A stretch of 64,000 nt of DNA from Anodontia alba (taxonomy: Eukaryota > Mollusca > Bivalvia > Lucinida > Lucinidae). The notes beneath the pieces are model-generated. The model was given only the letters and a program-made list of their open reading frames with translations. It had not been told where the DNA came from and made no database searches. Below, one piece after another: positions 1-10,949 of the stretch. Position 1 is the stretch's first letter; each line of letters opens with the position of its first letter. Location: positions 71,497,768 through 71,561,767 of the forward strand of contig OZ024826.1 of NCBI GenBank assembly GCA_964016985.1, read 5' to 3'. A program made the position numbers and the translations under genes.

Positions 1-54
1 CATTTAAAAAAACACTCAGCACTCAGGTGAGTGGTTTAGGACTATTGGTCCTCT
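1..54 (+). mobile_element. 3' end of a Helitron-like cassette (HLE), truncated by the window edge
   Basis: The sequence CACTCAGGTGAGTGG is followed by a short hairpin (GGACTATTGGTCC) and TCTGGTTTT. The same arrangement ends the HLEs at 5402 and 41880: a GGTGAGC-type subterminal repeat, a GGACC/GGTCC-type hairpin, then CTNG. Only the tail lies in the window. Confidence 0.6.
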
Positions 55-241
55 GGTTTTGTATTGTTTCTTTTCGGCTGAAACCATGTTTTTGAACAAG
101 TTATTTACATTATTATTATTTTTTGTCAAACAATGTAAGACACATTCTCTGTCCACTCACTAATACTTTATTGTGCTTCAGTTTTATATCATATTCTGCA
201 CTCCAGTATTATAAGAGTTACAATTCTTTTGTCTATTTCAG

Positions 242-2080
242 GAAGAAATTGGGCTTGTCCAGTATCAAGGCCAGGAGGCTGTTTTGTCCTTTGAAAAAGA
301 TGAACCATTAGTGAGAGAAAATGTGGCTCTATCATCTCATGATAAAGACCAGTATCTTGACACACATACAGCTTCAGAAACTGAGATCACAGGCATGCAG
401 AACACAGATACAAAATCATATTCTACCTCCAGTCTGATTGAAGTGACTTATGATGTCACATTTAAACATGATGTCACCTTAGAACAAGATGTCTTATTAA
501 GAGAGCCTGATGGGCTTTCTAAAATACACACCACTGTTGAAGTTGACAAGAATGACCTTGATGATATCATTGGTCTCTATGACAATATTGATTTTTATGA
601 GGAAAACAATAGTAAATTGAGCTTGAGATCAGATGGTCTCAGTGATGGTGATTATGAAGCTGTTGATACAGTGAATGCTAATTCAAAGAAACCATGTTGC
701 AGTGACCCTGAATTGAGTAGTTCCAATGAAAGTAGTTTCAATGGTACTAATCAAGAAGTCCAGAATAGCAGAAACTCCTTTGAAAATGTTGTATTAAAAA
801 TAAAAGATTTTTTAAGTGATAGATTTAAGGATTGTGATAGTGAGTCTGATTCTGATAGTTCAGATGAGTATTTAATGGCAGAAACAGAATTTGACTTTAA
901 TACCCATGACTCTGATGGACAAAAAATACAAGGGGCTATGAAACAGAAAGATGAAAGACGTGGTAATAATTCATCTTCAGAAAACTACCTGTCTGATCTT
1001 AGTAATCTGGAGAGTGATTTTAGTGAATATGAGTCATCAGTTTCTGAGACAAGGAAAAAACAATTTCAAGGTTCAGCAGATGGTAATCAAATAAATACTT
1101 TTAGTGAGGTAGACAGTCAACAGCTTTTTAATAACATGGAAGCAGAAAGACTTAGTATTCCTGAAGAGATACTTTTCAGTGATATTAGCCATGGAGAAAC
1201 AGACCAGAACAGTGTTCAGAGTAAAGTCCATGATTTTGGATTTAAACTAACTGAAGTAAAAGATAAATCTTTGTGTTATGGCAGTACTGTTGAGATCACT
1301 GAAGTTCCAAAAACCCACAGTTATGATGATGAAATAAGTCATCCACAGTCAGGTAATGAACATAAAAATAGCAGTTACGATTTTGATTCTTTTAAAGGTC
1401 TTGAAAATATAGAAAACTTGTTAAAAAGGTCTTTACAACAGTTGCATAGTTCTCTAAATGAGTCATGCAGCTGTAATACTTTCACAGCAAGAACTGAGAA
1501 AACACATTCTGGTCTTGGTTATAAAACTAAATGTTTAGAAAAAAGTTCAGTGTCACCAACTCTGGAGATCAGTGAGAAGGTTAGGAAGAAAGGAAGAAGT
1601 TTATCAGTACCAGAGATTTCATTCTCAAATTTAAAAGCATTACCTAGTCAGGACGATGATATGCCAAGTGAAATGGTTGTAGGACTAAATACTTTTATGT
1701 CAAATTCATATAATGAGAATTGGAACAGTGAAGTTTTCAAGAAGAAAAACAAAGCATTAAGAGTAATGATGCTGGAAGCTCACCAGAACAGTTCAAAAGA
1801 AGGTTTAAACTCTGGTCATCCTTCATCTGATCAAAATGCTTACAATGATACTATACAGGGGCTTTTATGTTTGGAGAGGACTCTAAAAGAAGAAAATTTG
1901 GATAAACAAAAACTGGTTAGTCTTCCTAAAGATTATAAGGATAGAGAAAAAATGGAACGTGCAATTTCAGAGTCTTCTAATTATCGAGCAAAAGGAACTG
2001 AAATTCCTTGTAAAAGAACAAGTGAAGGATTGAACTCTGGAAATTTACTGATACTTGAACCTCCTCTAGAATTTTCAAAT
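242..2080 (+). CDS. Internal coding exon of an unidentified acidic, serine-rich protein (613 codons)
   Basis: A single open frame runs from a good splice acceptor (TTTTGTCTATTTCAG, AG at 240-241) to a consensus donor (GTAAGT at 2081). The exon is 1839 bp and phase 0 at both ends. The reading continues upstream of the first possible start (TTG at 284) to the acceptor, beginning EEIGLVQYQGQEAVLSFEK, so this is an internal exon and not a complete gene. The product is rich in Ser, Asp, Glu and Asn. It has Asp/Ser runs around 850-890 (DCDSESDSDSSDEY) and no evident signal peptide, membrane segment or zinc motif, so it is probably a largely disordered cytoplasmic or nuclear protein. A more basic, helix-prone stretch lies at the C-terminal side (about 1740-1990). 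I do not recognise the family. The frame past 2080 is intron read-through and ends at 2119. The next exon may be at 15077. Confidence 0.85.
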
Positions 2081-2513
2081 GTAAGTAATTACAAACAATA
2101 TTATTTTATTTTCTTTTGAGGTACATGTGTAATTTTATCTGAGAACATTTGCATTTGAAAGACAACTAACTTCGTCCTCTATCATCAGTTCAACTACAGG
2201 TATGTTGGGTTGATGAACTTTCCACCGTAGCAATAATGGAATATATTCCATGCACTGAAACATGTTTTGCTAGAACAAATTATCCAAAAACAATTATTTT
2301 AATGTACATTTTCTGAAAAGTTTCCAAAATATGAAGGACAGATAACCTGTGAATTTGTGCAGTCTAATCAATACCACCATTGCACACTTATGTATGGTTG
2401 GATACTATAGAATGCATCAGCAAATAGAGAAGACCCTGATCCGATTGCAGATGTACAGCTGTTCTGGGTATCTGTCATTTGCATATGGCATAATGGAAAG
2501 GAATACACCATCA
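2081..2513. other. Intron start; no gene seen
   Basis: This follows the GTAAGT donor. It is AT-rich with no coding frame or recognisable repeat before the MITE at 2514. Confidence 0.5.
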
Positions 2514-2684
2514 GGGAGACAGCTCTGTCATAACTGTTTTTGCCTCCATTTTGAAAAGGGTCTACTCTAAAAGAAAAGAATTTGTTCCCTTTTGGGAGCA
2601 AATTCTTTCCTTTTAGAGTAGACATTTTTCAGAAGGGAACTGGTGTGCAGGAAAGCAAACAGGAAGTCACACAAGTTGTCTCCC
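2514..2684. mobile_element. MITE family M7 (GGGAGACA/TGTCTCCC ends)
   Basis: The 171-bp unit is bounded by GGGAGACA and TGTCTCCC. Its centre is a near-perfect palindrome with arms GTCTACTCTAAAAG and CTTTTAGAGTAGAC around a CCCTTTTGGGAGC loop. Fragments of the family recur at 14285, 29820, 32600 and 60020. It has no coding capacity. Confidence 0.7.
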
Positions 2685-2880
2685 TTGTAAAAATTGCAAA
2701 AAGTCTTCCCAGTATATCCAGTCCCCTTAAGGATCCTTCTCCCATCATTTATAATTCATCATCCAGTATGGCTGTTATTTATCCAGGGAACATTCACCTG
2801 AACTCTTATGCTTCATTGGTATTTAGCAATATACATATTATTATTCACAATATATATATTATTATTCACCTGAACTCTTA

Positions 2881-5783
2881 TTGTGTCGCCTGCGTAGCAT
2901 GGCAGACACATAGGGATCATGTTGTCGGTCTGCGCCGTCGTCGTCGGCAACGGCGTCACAATTTTTGTTTCAGTTCAATAACTTGTGAAGGGATGTATTG
3001 ATTTCATTCAAATTTTGCAGAAGTTTATATCTCTATGAAATACAGGTCAAGTTCGATATTGGTAATCATCCGCCAAATTTTGGCTGAGTCATGGCCCTTT
3101 TTCGGCTTAGTTTTTGTTGTTCGTTTCCGCTCAATAACTTTTGAAGGGATGCATTGATTTCATTTGAACTTCGCAGAACTTTATATCACCGTAAAATACT
3201 GTTCAAGTTTGATATTGGTAATCATCCGCCAAATTTGGCTGAGTTATGGCCTTTTTAGCTCAACTGAGCCGAAGGCTCAAGGTGAACTATTGTGATCACT
3301 CACCGTCCGTCGTGGTCGTCGTTGTCCGTATGTCCGTCCGTCCATCCACAATATTTAAACAATATCTTCTCCTAAACCACTGATTGGATTTTGACCAAAC
3401 TTCACAGGAATGATTCTTGGTTGGTCCTCTTTCAAAGTTGTTCAAATGGTTCCGGTCCATTGCATATCTAGGTCACAGGAGCTAAAAATAGATTTTTTAA
3501 TTAAAAACTTAAAAAATCTTCTTGTCAGGAACCACTGGACCAATTTCAGTATAATTTTGCACAAATGTTCCTTTGGTGATCCATTACCAAGATTGTTCTA
3601 GCCATTTGGATTCGTCAAAAAACATGGCCGCCAGGGGGCGGGGCTTATTTTGCCTATATATCTAGAAAGAAAACTTTAAAATCTTCTTGTCAGAAACCAC
3701 TGGACCGATTTTAATATAATTTTGCAGAAATGTTCCTTTGGTGATCCTCTACTAAGATTGTTCAAGCCGTCCTGGTTCGTCAAAAAACATGGCCACCAGG
3801 GGGCAGGGCTTATTTTCCCTATATATCTATATAGTAAACTTTAGAAATCTTCTTGTCAGAAACGACTGGTCTGATTTCAATATAACTTGGCAGAAATGTT
3901 TCCATGGTGACCCTCTACCAAGATTGTACAAGCTGTCATGATTTGTCAAAAAACATGGCCGCTAGTGAGGGCGGGGCTTATTTTCCCTATATATCTATAT
4001 AGAAAACTTGAAAAAATCTTCTTGTCAGAAACCACCGGACGGATTTCAATATAACTTGGCAGAAATGTTTCCTTGGTGACCCTTTACCAAGATTGTTCAA
4101 GCCGTTATGATTTGTCAAAAAGCATGGCTGCTAGGGGGCGGGGCTTATTTTATCTATATATCTATATAGAAAACTTTAATGATCTTCTTGTCAGAAACCA
4201 CTGGACTGATTTCAATATAACATTGCAGGAATGTTTTTTATGTAACCCTCTATCAGGATTGTTCAAGCCGTCATGATTCATCAAAAAACATGGCCACCAG
4301 GGGGCGGGGCTTATTTTTCCTATATATCTATATAGAAAACTTTAAAATTCTTCTTGTCAGAAACCACTGGACCGATTTCAATATACTTCGGCAGAAATGT
4401 TTCCTTGGTGACCCTCTACCAAGATTGTTTAAGTAATCATGATTCGTCAAAAAACATGGCTGTTAGGGGGCGGGGCTTATTTTCCCTGTATATCTATATA
4501 GATAACTTTAAATATCTCTTGTCAGAAACCAGTGGACCGATTTCAATATAACTTGGCAGGAATGTTTCTTTGGGGACCCTCTACCAAGGTTGTTCAAGCC
4601 GTCTGATTTGTCAAAAAACATGGCTGCTAGGGGGTGGGGCTTATTTTATCAATATATCTATAATTATAGAAAACTTTAAAATTCTTCTCATAAGAAATCG
4701 TTGGACCAAGTTCAGTGTAACTTGGCAGGAATGTTGCTTTGGTGACCTTCTACCAAGATTGTTCAAGCCTTCATGATACATCAAAAAACATGGCCCCCCA
4801 GGGGGTGGGGCTTATTTTTCGTATATATCTGCATAGAAAACTTTAAAATTCTTCTTGTCAAATACCCCCCAACTGATTTCAATATGACTTGGCTGGAATA
4901 TTGCTTTGGTGACCCTCTACCAAGATTGTTCAAGCAATCATGATTCATCAAAAAACATGGCTGCTAGGCGGTGAGGCTTATTTTCCCTGTATATCTAAAT
5001 AGAAAACTTTAAAAATCATTTCAATATAACTTGGCAGGAATATTCTTTTGGTGACCCTCTACCAAGTTTGTTCAAGCTGTCATGATTCGTCAAAAAACAT
5101 GGCCGTTAGTGGGTAGGGCTTTATAGCTATATAAAACACTTTAAAAATCTTTTTGTTTGAAACCACTGGACCAATTTCAGTATAACTTGGCAGAAATGTT
5201 CCTTTGTTGACCTTCTTACAAGATTCAGTTCAAGTCGTCATGATGCATTAAAAAAAGCATGGCCGCTGGGGTGGGGTGGTGGGGGGCAGGGCTATAAAAT
5301 TTATACAAAAATCTTAGAGCAGTGAACTTGGCTGAAACTTCAACACTAAGTATGCAAATCTCTTTCTCAGGTGAGCGATATAGGACCATCATGGTCCTCT
5401 TGTTTCGACTTAGTTTTTGTTGGTGTGTTGATATTGGTTTCTGATCAATAACTTTTGCAGGGATGCATTGGTTTTATTGAAAGTTTGCAGAAGGATATAT
5501 CATTGTAAAATACAGGTCAAGTTCGATATTGGTAATCATCCGCAAAATTTTGGCTGTTATGGCCCTTTTTCGACTTAGTTTTTGTTGTTGGGGTAAAATA
5601 CAAGGTAAAGATATTGTTTCCCCTCAATAACTTTTGAAGGGATGCATTGATTTCATTCAAAGTTTGTAGTGAGGGATTGCCTTTAGGGAAAGGAGAGATT
5701 ATAAGGACCAGTGTTTTTTTCTTTTTTCATATCAAATGGTTGGGGCTTTAAGCAGGCAACACATCCGATTCTCGGAATTCTAG
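2881..5783 (+). mobile_element. HLE, outer copy, interrupted by a second HLE
   Basis: It starts TTGTGTCGCCTGCG, carries a GTC/GTCGTC-rich leader and about 115-130-bp repeats containing AACTTTTGAAGGGATGCATT and GAGTTATGGCC. It ends with a TTCTCGGAA hairpin followed by TTCTAG. The flanking sequence occurs uninterrupted just upstream (about 2806-2847), so the empty site reads CTTA/TGCTTC. The insertion therefore lies between A and T with no target duplication, and the element ends in CTAG, as expected for Helitrons. It is split by the HLE at 3254-5402. Confidence 0.7.
3254..5402 (+). mobile_element. HLE with about ten 165-175-bp tandem units, nested in the HLE at 2881
   Basis: The 5' end is TTTAGCTCAACTGAGC, with a GAGCC/GGCTC hairpin, followed by a GTCCGTCCGTCC leader. 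Tandem units repeat from about 3370 to 5330, each with CTTCTTGTCAGAAACCACTGG, ACTTGGCAGGAATGTT and GGGGGCGGGGCTTATTTT (starts near 3518, 3683, 3849, 4018, 4194 and onward). The 3' end has CAGGTGAGCGAT, a GGACCATCATGGTCC hairpin and TCTTG. Short open frames across the units are by-products of the repeats. It sits in a T-run of the outer element. Confidence 0.75.
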
Positions 5784-6156
5784 TGCTTCATTGGTATTTA
5801 GCAATATACATATTATTATTGTTATAAATAAATCTGATCTGCTCTATTTTCGATATCTTTTAGAAAATCATTTTTGCTTGCCTCAGAAGGGGTTTCCCAA
5901 GGTTTTTTTTTTATTTTAATGCAAAAACTTACCATAACTGCTTATGCACCAACAATTTTATTCTGGTCACTTATTTAAAAAAACAATGATTATTTTGATT
6001 ATTTGAATGGCTGCAAGTGCTGCAAAAATCAATAGGGTAAGGTTTTTAACAAGTTCCTTTTGTTCAAAATTTCTGAAATTCTGTTATGAAACATCAGTAG
6101 TTAAAAACAAACAAAAAAAAAATGAATAAAAATTTCATTATGAAAAGGTTAGCTAT
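5784..6156. other. Unremarkable intronic DNA
   Basis: It begins with a second copy of the 38-bp sequence that also occurs at about 2810-2847. The rest is AT-rich with no coding or repeat signal. Confidence 0.45.
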
Positions 6157-6161
6157 ATTTA

Positions 6162-6309
6162 TGTCACCGGGTATAGGTATAATGATATACTTGTACTGCC
6201 TTGAGGTACAAGCCGGCTTTTATAGCGACATGGTAGAGTGTAGGACTTTGAGTTCAGTGGACCGGGTTCGATCCCCAGTTGGGGCTTAAGAATTTTTTCA
6301 CCTGTTACA
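6162..6309 (+). repeat. 5' LTR of the TRIM
   Basis: It runs from TGTCACCGGGTATAGG to CACCTGTTACA. It contains the tRNA-like segment followed by a T-run (AATTTTTTCACC) that could act as a pol III terminator. Confidence 0.8.
6221..6285 (+). promoter_or_regulatory. tRNA-Gln-like internal pol III promoter inside the LTR
   Basis: An A-box-like TAGCGACATGG (one mismatch to TRGYNNARNGG) is followed by GGACTTTGAG, the anticodon arm of a tRNA-Gln(TTG) type, and an exact B box GGTTCGATCCC (6265-6275). The 3' LTR counterpart (about 6452-6520) keeps the anticodon stem-loop (GGACTTTGAGTCC) and a perfect T-stem (ACCGGG/CCCGGT) but has a changed B box. Confidence 0.65.
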
Positions 6310-6311
6310 TT

Positions 6312-6324
6312 TGGCGCCCACCGT
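6312..6324 (+). promoter_or_regulatory. Primer-binding site of the TRIM
   Basis: TGGCGCCCACCGT starts two bases after the 5' LTR. TGGCGCCC would pair with a tRNA 3' end of GGGCGCCA. Confidence 0.7.
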
Positions 6325-6412
6325 AAATAACCCACATGAGTGCATAAAACTCCTCGAGTCTCATTTCAAGTGATTCTCAGACTCCTAGAAATTCAGGGAC
6401 GAATTTCAAGTT

Positions 6413-6424
6413 GGAGGGGGAGAA
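6413..6424 (+). promoter_or_regulatory. Polypurine tract of the TRIM
   Basis: GGAGGGGGAGAA lies immediately before the TGTCA of the 3' LTR, the expected position for the plus-strand primer. Confidence 0.75.
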
Positions 6425-6543
6425 TGTCAACGGGTATAGGTATATGCCAGCTTTTATATTGATGCGGTAGAGTGTAGGACTTTGAGTCCAGCGGACCGGG
6501 TATGATCCCCGGTCGGGGCTTAAGAATTTTTTCACCTGTTACA
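6425..6543 (+). repeat. 3' LTR of the TRIM
   Basis: It runs from TGTCAACGGGTATAGG to CACCTGTTACA and aligns with the 5' LTR apart from a deletion of about 30 bp near its start. Confidence 0.8.
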
Positions 6544-6828
6544 TTTACTTCAGATATACAAGAGAAATTGCACATGTCAGATCAAGTTTTGCCATAAATC
6601 TAATTTTAGGGTAAAATTTCAGAATAAAGCACAGAAAAGACATATGATTTCTAATAAGATACTATCTATTGCAATGAAAAATTTTCATTTAAAATAAAAA
6701 CACCAGGAAAAAATTATCTTTCTCAGTGATGTTGAAAGGACAGCACTGTGTGACTAAATTTTTACCACAGCAAGGTTCCAGTCTCCGGTAAGAATTTCCT
6801 TAACTAGAGGGATTAAAGCCAAAACCCT

Positions 6829-9800
6829 TATTATACCCCCGGCAAACCAAGTATGCCGAAGGGGTATATAGTTTCCGTCCATTCCGTTAGTCCATTCTTC
6901 TGTCCATCCGCCCATCCATCCATCCATCCGGATGTGATTCCGTCCATTAACCTTTTCTATAACCAAGTTTTACTTCGAAGTTTTTTGATTACTTATAACT
7001 CTGCTGCCACTGATCAAAAACTTTTCATATTTGGTATGGGGGTACCTAGGAGGGTTCTCTTCCATTCTACTTATATGAACCCCTGGGTCATGCCCCAGGG
7101 CGGGGCTAGAGGTCAAAATCTAGGACACCCCAATAAATTAGTATTTTGCAGTTTGTTTATACAAACAACCTCTTATTATACCCATGGCATATGAAGTATG
7201 CCCAAGGGGTATATAGTTTTCGTCCGTTCCATTAGTCCGTTCATCTGTCCATCTGTCTGTCCTTCCATCCATCCATCCGTTCTTCTGTCTGTCCAGATGT
7301 GATTCTGTCCGTTAACCCTTTCTTACCTGGGAGGGTTCTCTTCCATTCTACATCTATGAACCCCTGGCTCATGCCACAGGGCAGTGCTAGAGGTCAAAAT
7401 CTAGGACATGCCAATAAAGTAGTATATTGCAGTTTGTTTATACAAACAACCTCTTATTAAAGAAGGATGGGCATCAGACATGTTTATGACATCAACATTC
7501 AGTGTAATAAGGTCAAGGTCATTGTGACCTTATTTTCATGCTTCAGTGATTTTACCTTATATTTTGAAGCCTATTTCATGGATTAATACCTCAATAAAGT
7601 AGTATGTTGCAGTTTGTTTATACAAACAACTTCTTAAAGAAGGATGGGCATCAGACATGTTTATCACATCAACATTCAGTATAATAAGGTCAAAGTCATT
7701 GTGATCATACTTTCATACTCCAGCGATTTTGCCTTATATCTTGAAGACTATTTCATGGACTAATGTGATACTTGGAATATTGGTTCTGTGTGACACCACG
7801 ATTGACAGCATAATAAATGTAGGTCACCTTGACTTGTATTTGATGGTTCAGTAATTTTGCCTCATATCTTGAATGTTAATTGATGTATGAACATCATTAT
7901 TTGGGATTATGAATTAGTATGATCCAACAGTTGACCTAAAAGTAAATGTAGGTCACTGTGACCTATATTTCATAGTCCAGTGATTTTATGTTACATCTTG
8001 AAGACAATTTGATGTATTACTACCATATTTTGGGATTATGTGACCTATATTTCATAGACGTGATTTTGTCATATATCTCCCACTGTTTGATACCTAAATG
8101 TCATATTTACATATAATGACACAGTGTGACCCAAAGTTTCACCTCAAAGTAAATATAAATCAGTATGACCTATATTTATTGGTCTAGTGATTTTGCTTAA
8201 TATCTTTTAGATTATTTAATGGATTAACATCATAGTTGGTATAATGCATCAGTGTGACCATCAGATTAACTTCTGAAGTATATGTAGGTCAGTGACCTAT
8301 ATTTTATGGCCCAGCAAATTTGCTTCATGTCTTGAAGACGTTTTACTCCAGGAAAGTTGTACTTGGGATGATAGATCCTGTCACTCAGAGACTGACATTG
8401 TAAACTATATCTTGCCTTATATCATTATACTCCCCGGCATATGAAGTATGCCGAAGGGGTATATAGTTTTCGTCTGTTCCATTAGTCCATTTGTCTGTCC
8501 GTCCATCCATCCGTCCATCCTTCCGTCCATCTGTCTGGATGTGATTCCGTCCGTTAACCCTTTCTATAACCAAGTTTTACTTTGAAGTTTTTATGCCCCT
8601 GCCATTTTCAATGGGGGTGGGGCATCTAGTATCACCGCTGTCCATACGTCCATCCGTCCGGTCCGTCCGTCCCGTACTTAAAATCACAAATGGATTCAGT
8701 GCGATATCTTTTGAAAGGATTGGTGTATTGGATTGAAATTTTATACACAGGTATATGATCATAAAATGTAGGTCAAGTTCGATTTAGGGTAAAATCCACT
8801 AATTATTTTGGGAGTTATAGCCCTTTTTCAACTTTGAAAAATGGTTTCCTTGCAATATCTTTTGAAAGGATTGGTATATTGGATTGAAATTTTATACAAG
8901 GTATATAAGCATAAAATATAGGTCAAGTTCAATTTAGAGTAAAATCCACCCAAATATTGGGAGTTATGGCCCTTTTTCAACTTTGAAAAATGGTTTCCAT
9001 TCCATAACTTTTGAAAAGATTAGTGTATTGGATTCATATTTTATACACAAGCATATAATTATAAAATATAGGTCAAGTTGGATTTAGGGTAAAATCCACC
9101 AATTATTTCTGGAGTTACGGCCATTTTTCAACGTTGAAAAATAGTTTCAGTTTGATATCTTTTGAAAACATTAGTGTATTGAATTCATATTTAAACACGT
9201 AGGTATATAATCATAAAATAGAGGTCAAGTTCCAATTAGGGTAAAATCAACCCATTATTATAGGAGTTATGGCCCTTTTCACCTTCAAAAGATGTTTTCC
9301 TTCCAATATTTTTTAAAAAAAGATTGATTTGTGTATTGGATTCATATTTTATTCATAGCAATAAAATCATAAAATATGCTTCGATTTAGGGTAAAATCTG
9401 CCAATTATTATGACAGTTATGGCCCTTTTTTCAACTTCATTTGTTGCAAAATGCCTGCGTGTGGGTGAGGATGGCTCTGGGCGGGGGCATCTGTGTCATA
9501 CTGACACATTTCTAGTTTGATTACTTATAACTCTGCAGCCACTGATCAAAAACTTTTCATATTTGGTATGGGGGTACCTGGGAGGGTTTTCTTCCATTCT
9601 ACTTCTATAAACCCCAGGGTCATGCCCCAAGGCGGGGCTAGAGGTCAAAATCTAGGACACCCCAATAATGTAGTATATTGCAGTTTGTAACCTCTTATTA
9701 AAGAAGGATGGGCATCAGACATGTTTATGACATCAACATTCAGTGTAATAAGGTCAAGGTCATTGTAACCTTATTTTCATGCTTCAGTGATTTTGACTTA

Positions 9801-10749
9801 TATTTTGAAGCCTATTTCATGGATTAATGCCTCAATAAAGTAGTATGTTGCAGTTTGTTTATACAAACAATTTCTTAAAGAAGGATGGGCATCAGACATG
9901 TTTATCACATCAACATTCAGTGTAATAAGGTCAAGGTCATTGTGATCATATTTTCATGCTCCAGCAATTTTGCCTAATATCTTGAAGACTATTTCATGGA
10001 TTAATGTGATACTTGGAATATTGGTTCTGTGTGACACCACGATTGACAGCATAACAAATGTAGGTCACCATGACTTATATTTCATGGTTCAGTAATTTTG
10101 CCTCATATCTTGAATGTTAATTGATGTATGAACATCATTATTTGGGATTATGAATTAGTATGATGCAACAGTTGACCTAAAAGTAAATGTACATCACTGT
10201 GACCTATATTTCATAGTCCAATGATTTTAAGTTACATCTTGAAGACAATTTGATGTATTACTATCATATTTTGGGATATTGTGATCTATATTTCATAGCC
10301 CTGTGAGTTTGTCTTATATCTCCCACTATTTGATACCTAAATGTCATATTTACATATAATGACACAGTGTGACCCAAACTTTCACCAAAAAGTAAATATA
10401 AATCAGTATGACCGATATTTCATGGTCTAGTGATTTTGCTTAATATCTTTCAGATTATGTAATGGATTAACATCATAGTTGGTATAATGCATCAGTGTGA
10501 CCATCAGATTAATTCCTCAAGTATATGTAGGTCAGTGACCTATATTTTATGGCCCAGCAAATTTGCTTTGTGTCTTGAAGACTATTTACTCCAGGAAAGT
10601 TGTACTTGGGATGATAGATCGTGTCACTCAGAGACTGACATTATAAACTATATCTTGCCTTATATCATAATCATTAACTTTAAAATATTTTATTATTAAG
10701 AAATGGCGCCGGCCGGGGGTATTCCTGACCCTCTGGGCACTTGCTCTAG
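6829..10749 (+). mobile_element. HLE expanded by a large internal tandem duplication
   Basis: It starts TTATTATACCCCCGGC, with a hairpin around TATGCCGAAGGGGTATATAG, then a GTCC/CATCC leader. Degenerate units follow, containing GTAGGTCA.TGTGACC, TATTTCATGG and TTTTGCCTTATATCTTGAAG. The 3' end is GGGCACTTGCTCTAG. The whole body (about 6829-8420) is repeated at about 8421-10680 with high identity, so a duplication of about 1.6 kb occurred after insertion. A smaller internal duplication repeats the head at 7173-7459. The second copy is split by the HLE at 8591-9515. Confidence 0.7.
8591..9515 (+). mobile_element. HLE nested in the duplicated half of the HLE at 6829
   Basis: It starts TTATGCCCCTGCC, followed by a GTCCGTCC leader. 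About five units of 135-145 bp follow, each with TTTTGAAAGGATTGGTGTATT, TAGGTCAAGTTCGATTTAGG and GAGTTATGGCCC. It ends with a TGTGTCATACTGACACA hairpin and TTTCTAG. The undisturbed sequence at 6967-6990 is the empty site: GAAG, six T, GATTAC. The filled site keeps this without a clear duplication, so the element went into a T-run. The HLE at 54962 has matching ends. Confidence 0.75.
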
Positions 10750-10949
10750 TCAAAAATAATTAAAACACTGAGTACCAGTAGCTTTTCTTGCAAAAACAGA
10801 ACTAAATTCAAAAAGAAAAAAGAAGTTTTACTTTATTGTCTTTCACCTATAGCATCTAACCTATAGCCCAAACCCACAACACTCCACCCACTAGTCTCCT
10901 GAAGCTTGGGTAGTAAAGATAAACAGTTGTTTGTAGTCTGAGTTTGTAG

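Larger units (their letters stand above)
6162..6543 (+). mobile_element. Miniature LTR retrotransposon (TRIM) with tRNA-like promoter in its LTRs
   Basis: This 382-bp element has two direct terminal repeats, 6162-6309 (148 bp) and 6425-6543 (119 bp). Both start TGTCA and end CACCTGTTACA. Two bases inside the 5' repeat is TGGCGCCCACCGT (6312-6324), which looks like an LTR-element primer-binding site. The 3' repeat is directly preceded by a purine tract, GGAGGGGGAGAA (6413-6424). The flanks carry a short target duplication, TTTA or ATTTA (6157-6161 and 6543-6547). The internal region is only about 115 bp and non-coding, so the element needs gag-pol from another element. The 3' repeat lacks about 30 bp present near the start of the 5' repeat. 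The alternative, two independent SINE fragments, does not explain the PBS and purine tract. Confidence 0.85.

Noticed and set aside
3410..4776. Plus-strand frames of 60-70 codons in series
   Set aside because: They are by-products of the 165-175-bp units of the HLE at 3254-5402.
6853..7194. 113-codon frame beginning MPKGYIVSVHSVSPFFC
   Set aside because: It translates the HLE head hairpin and CATCC leader; the same peptide style appears at each HLE head.
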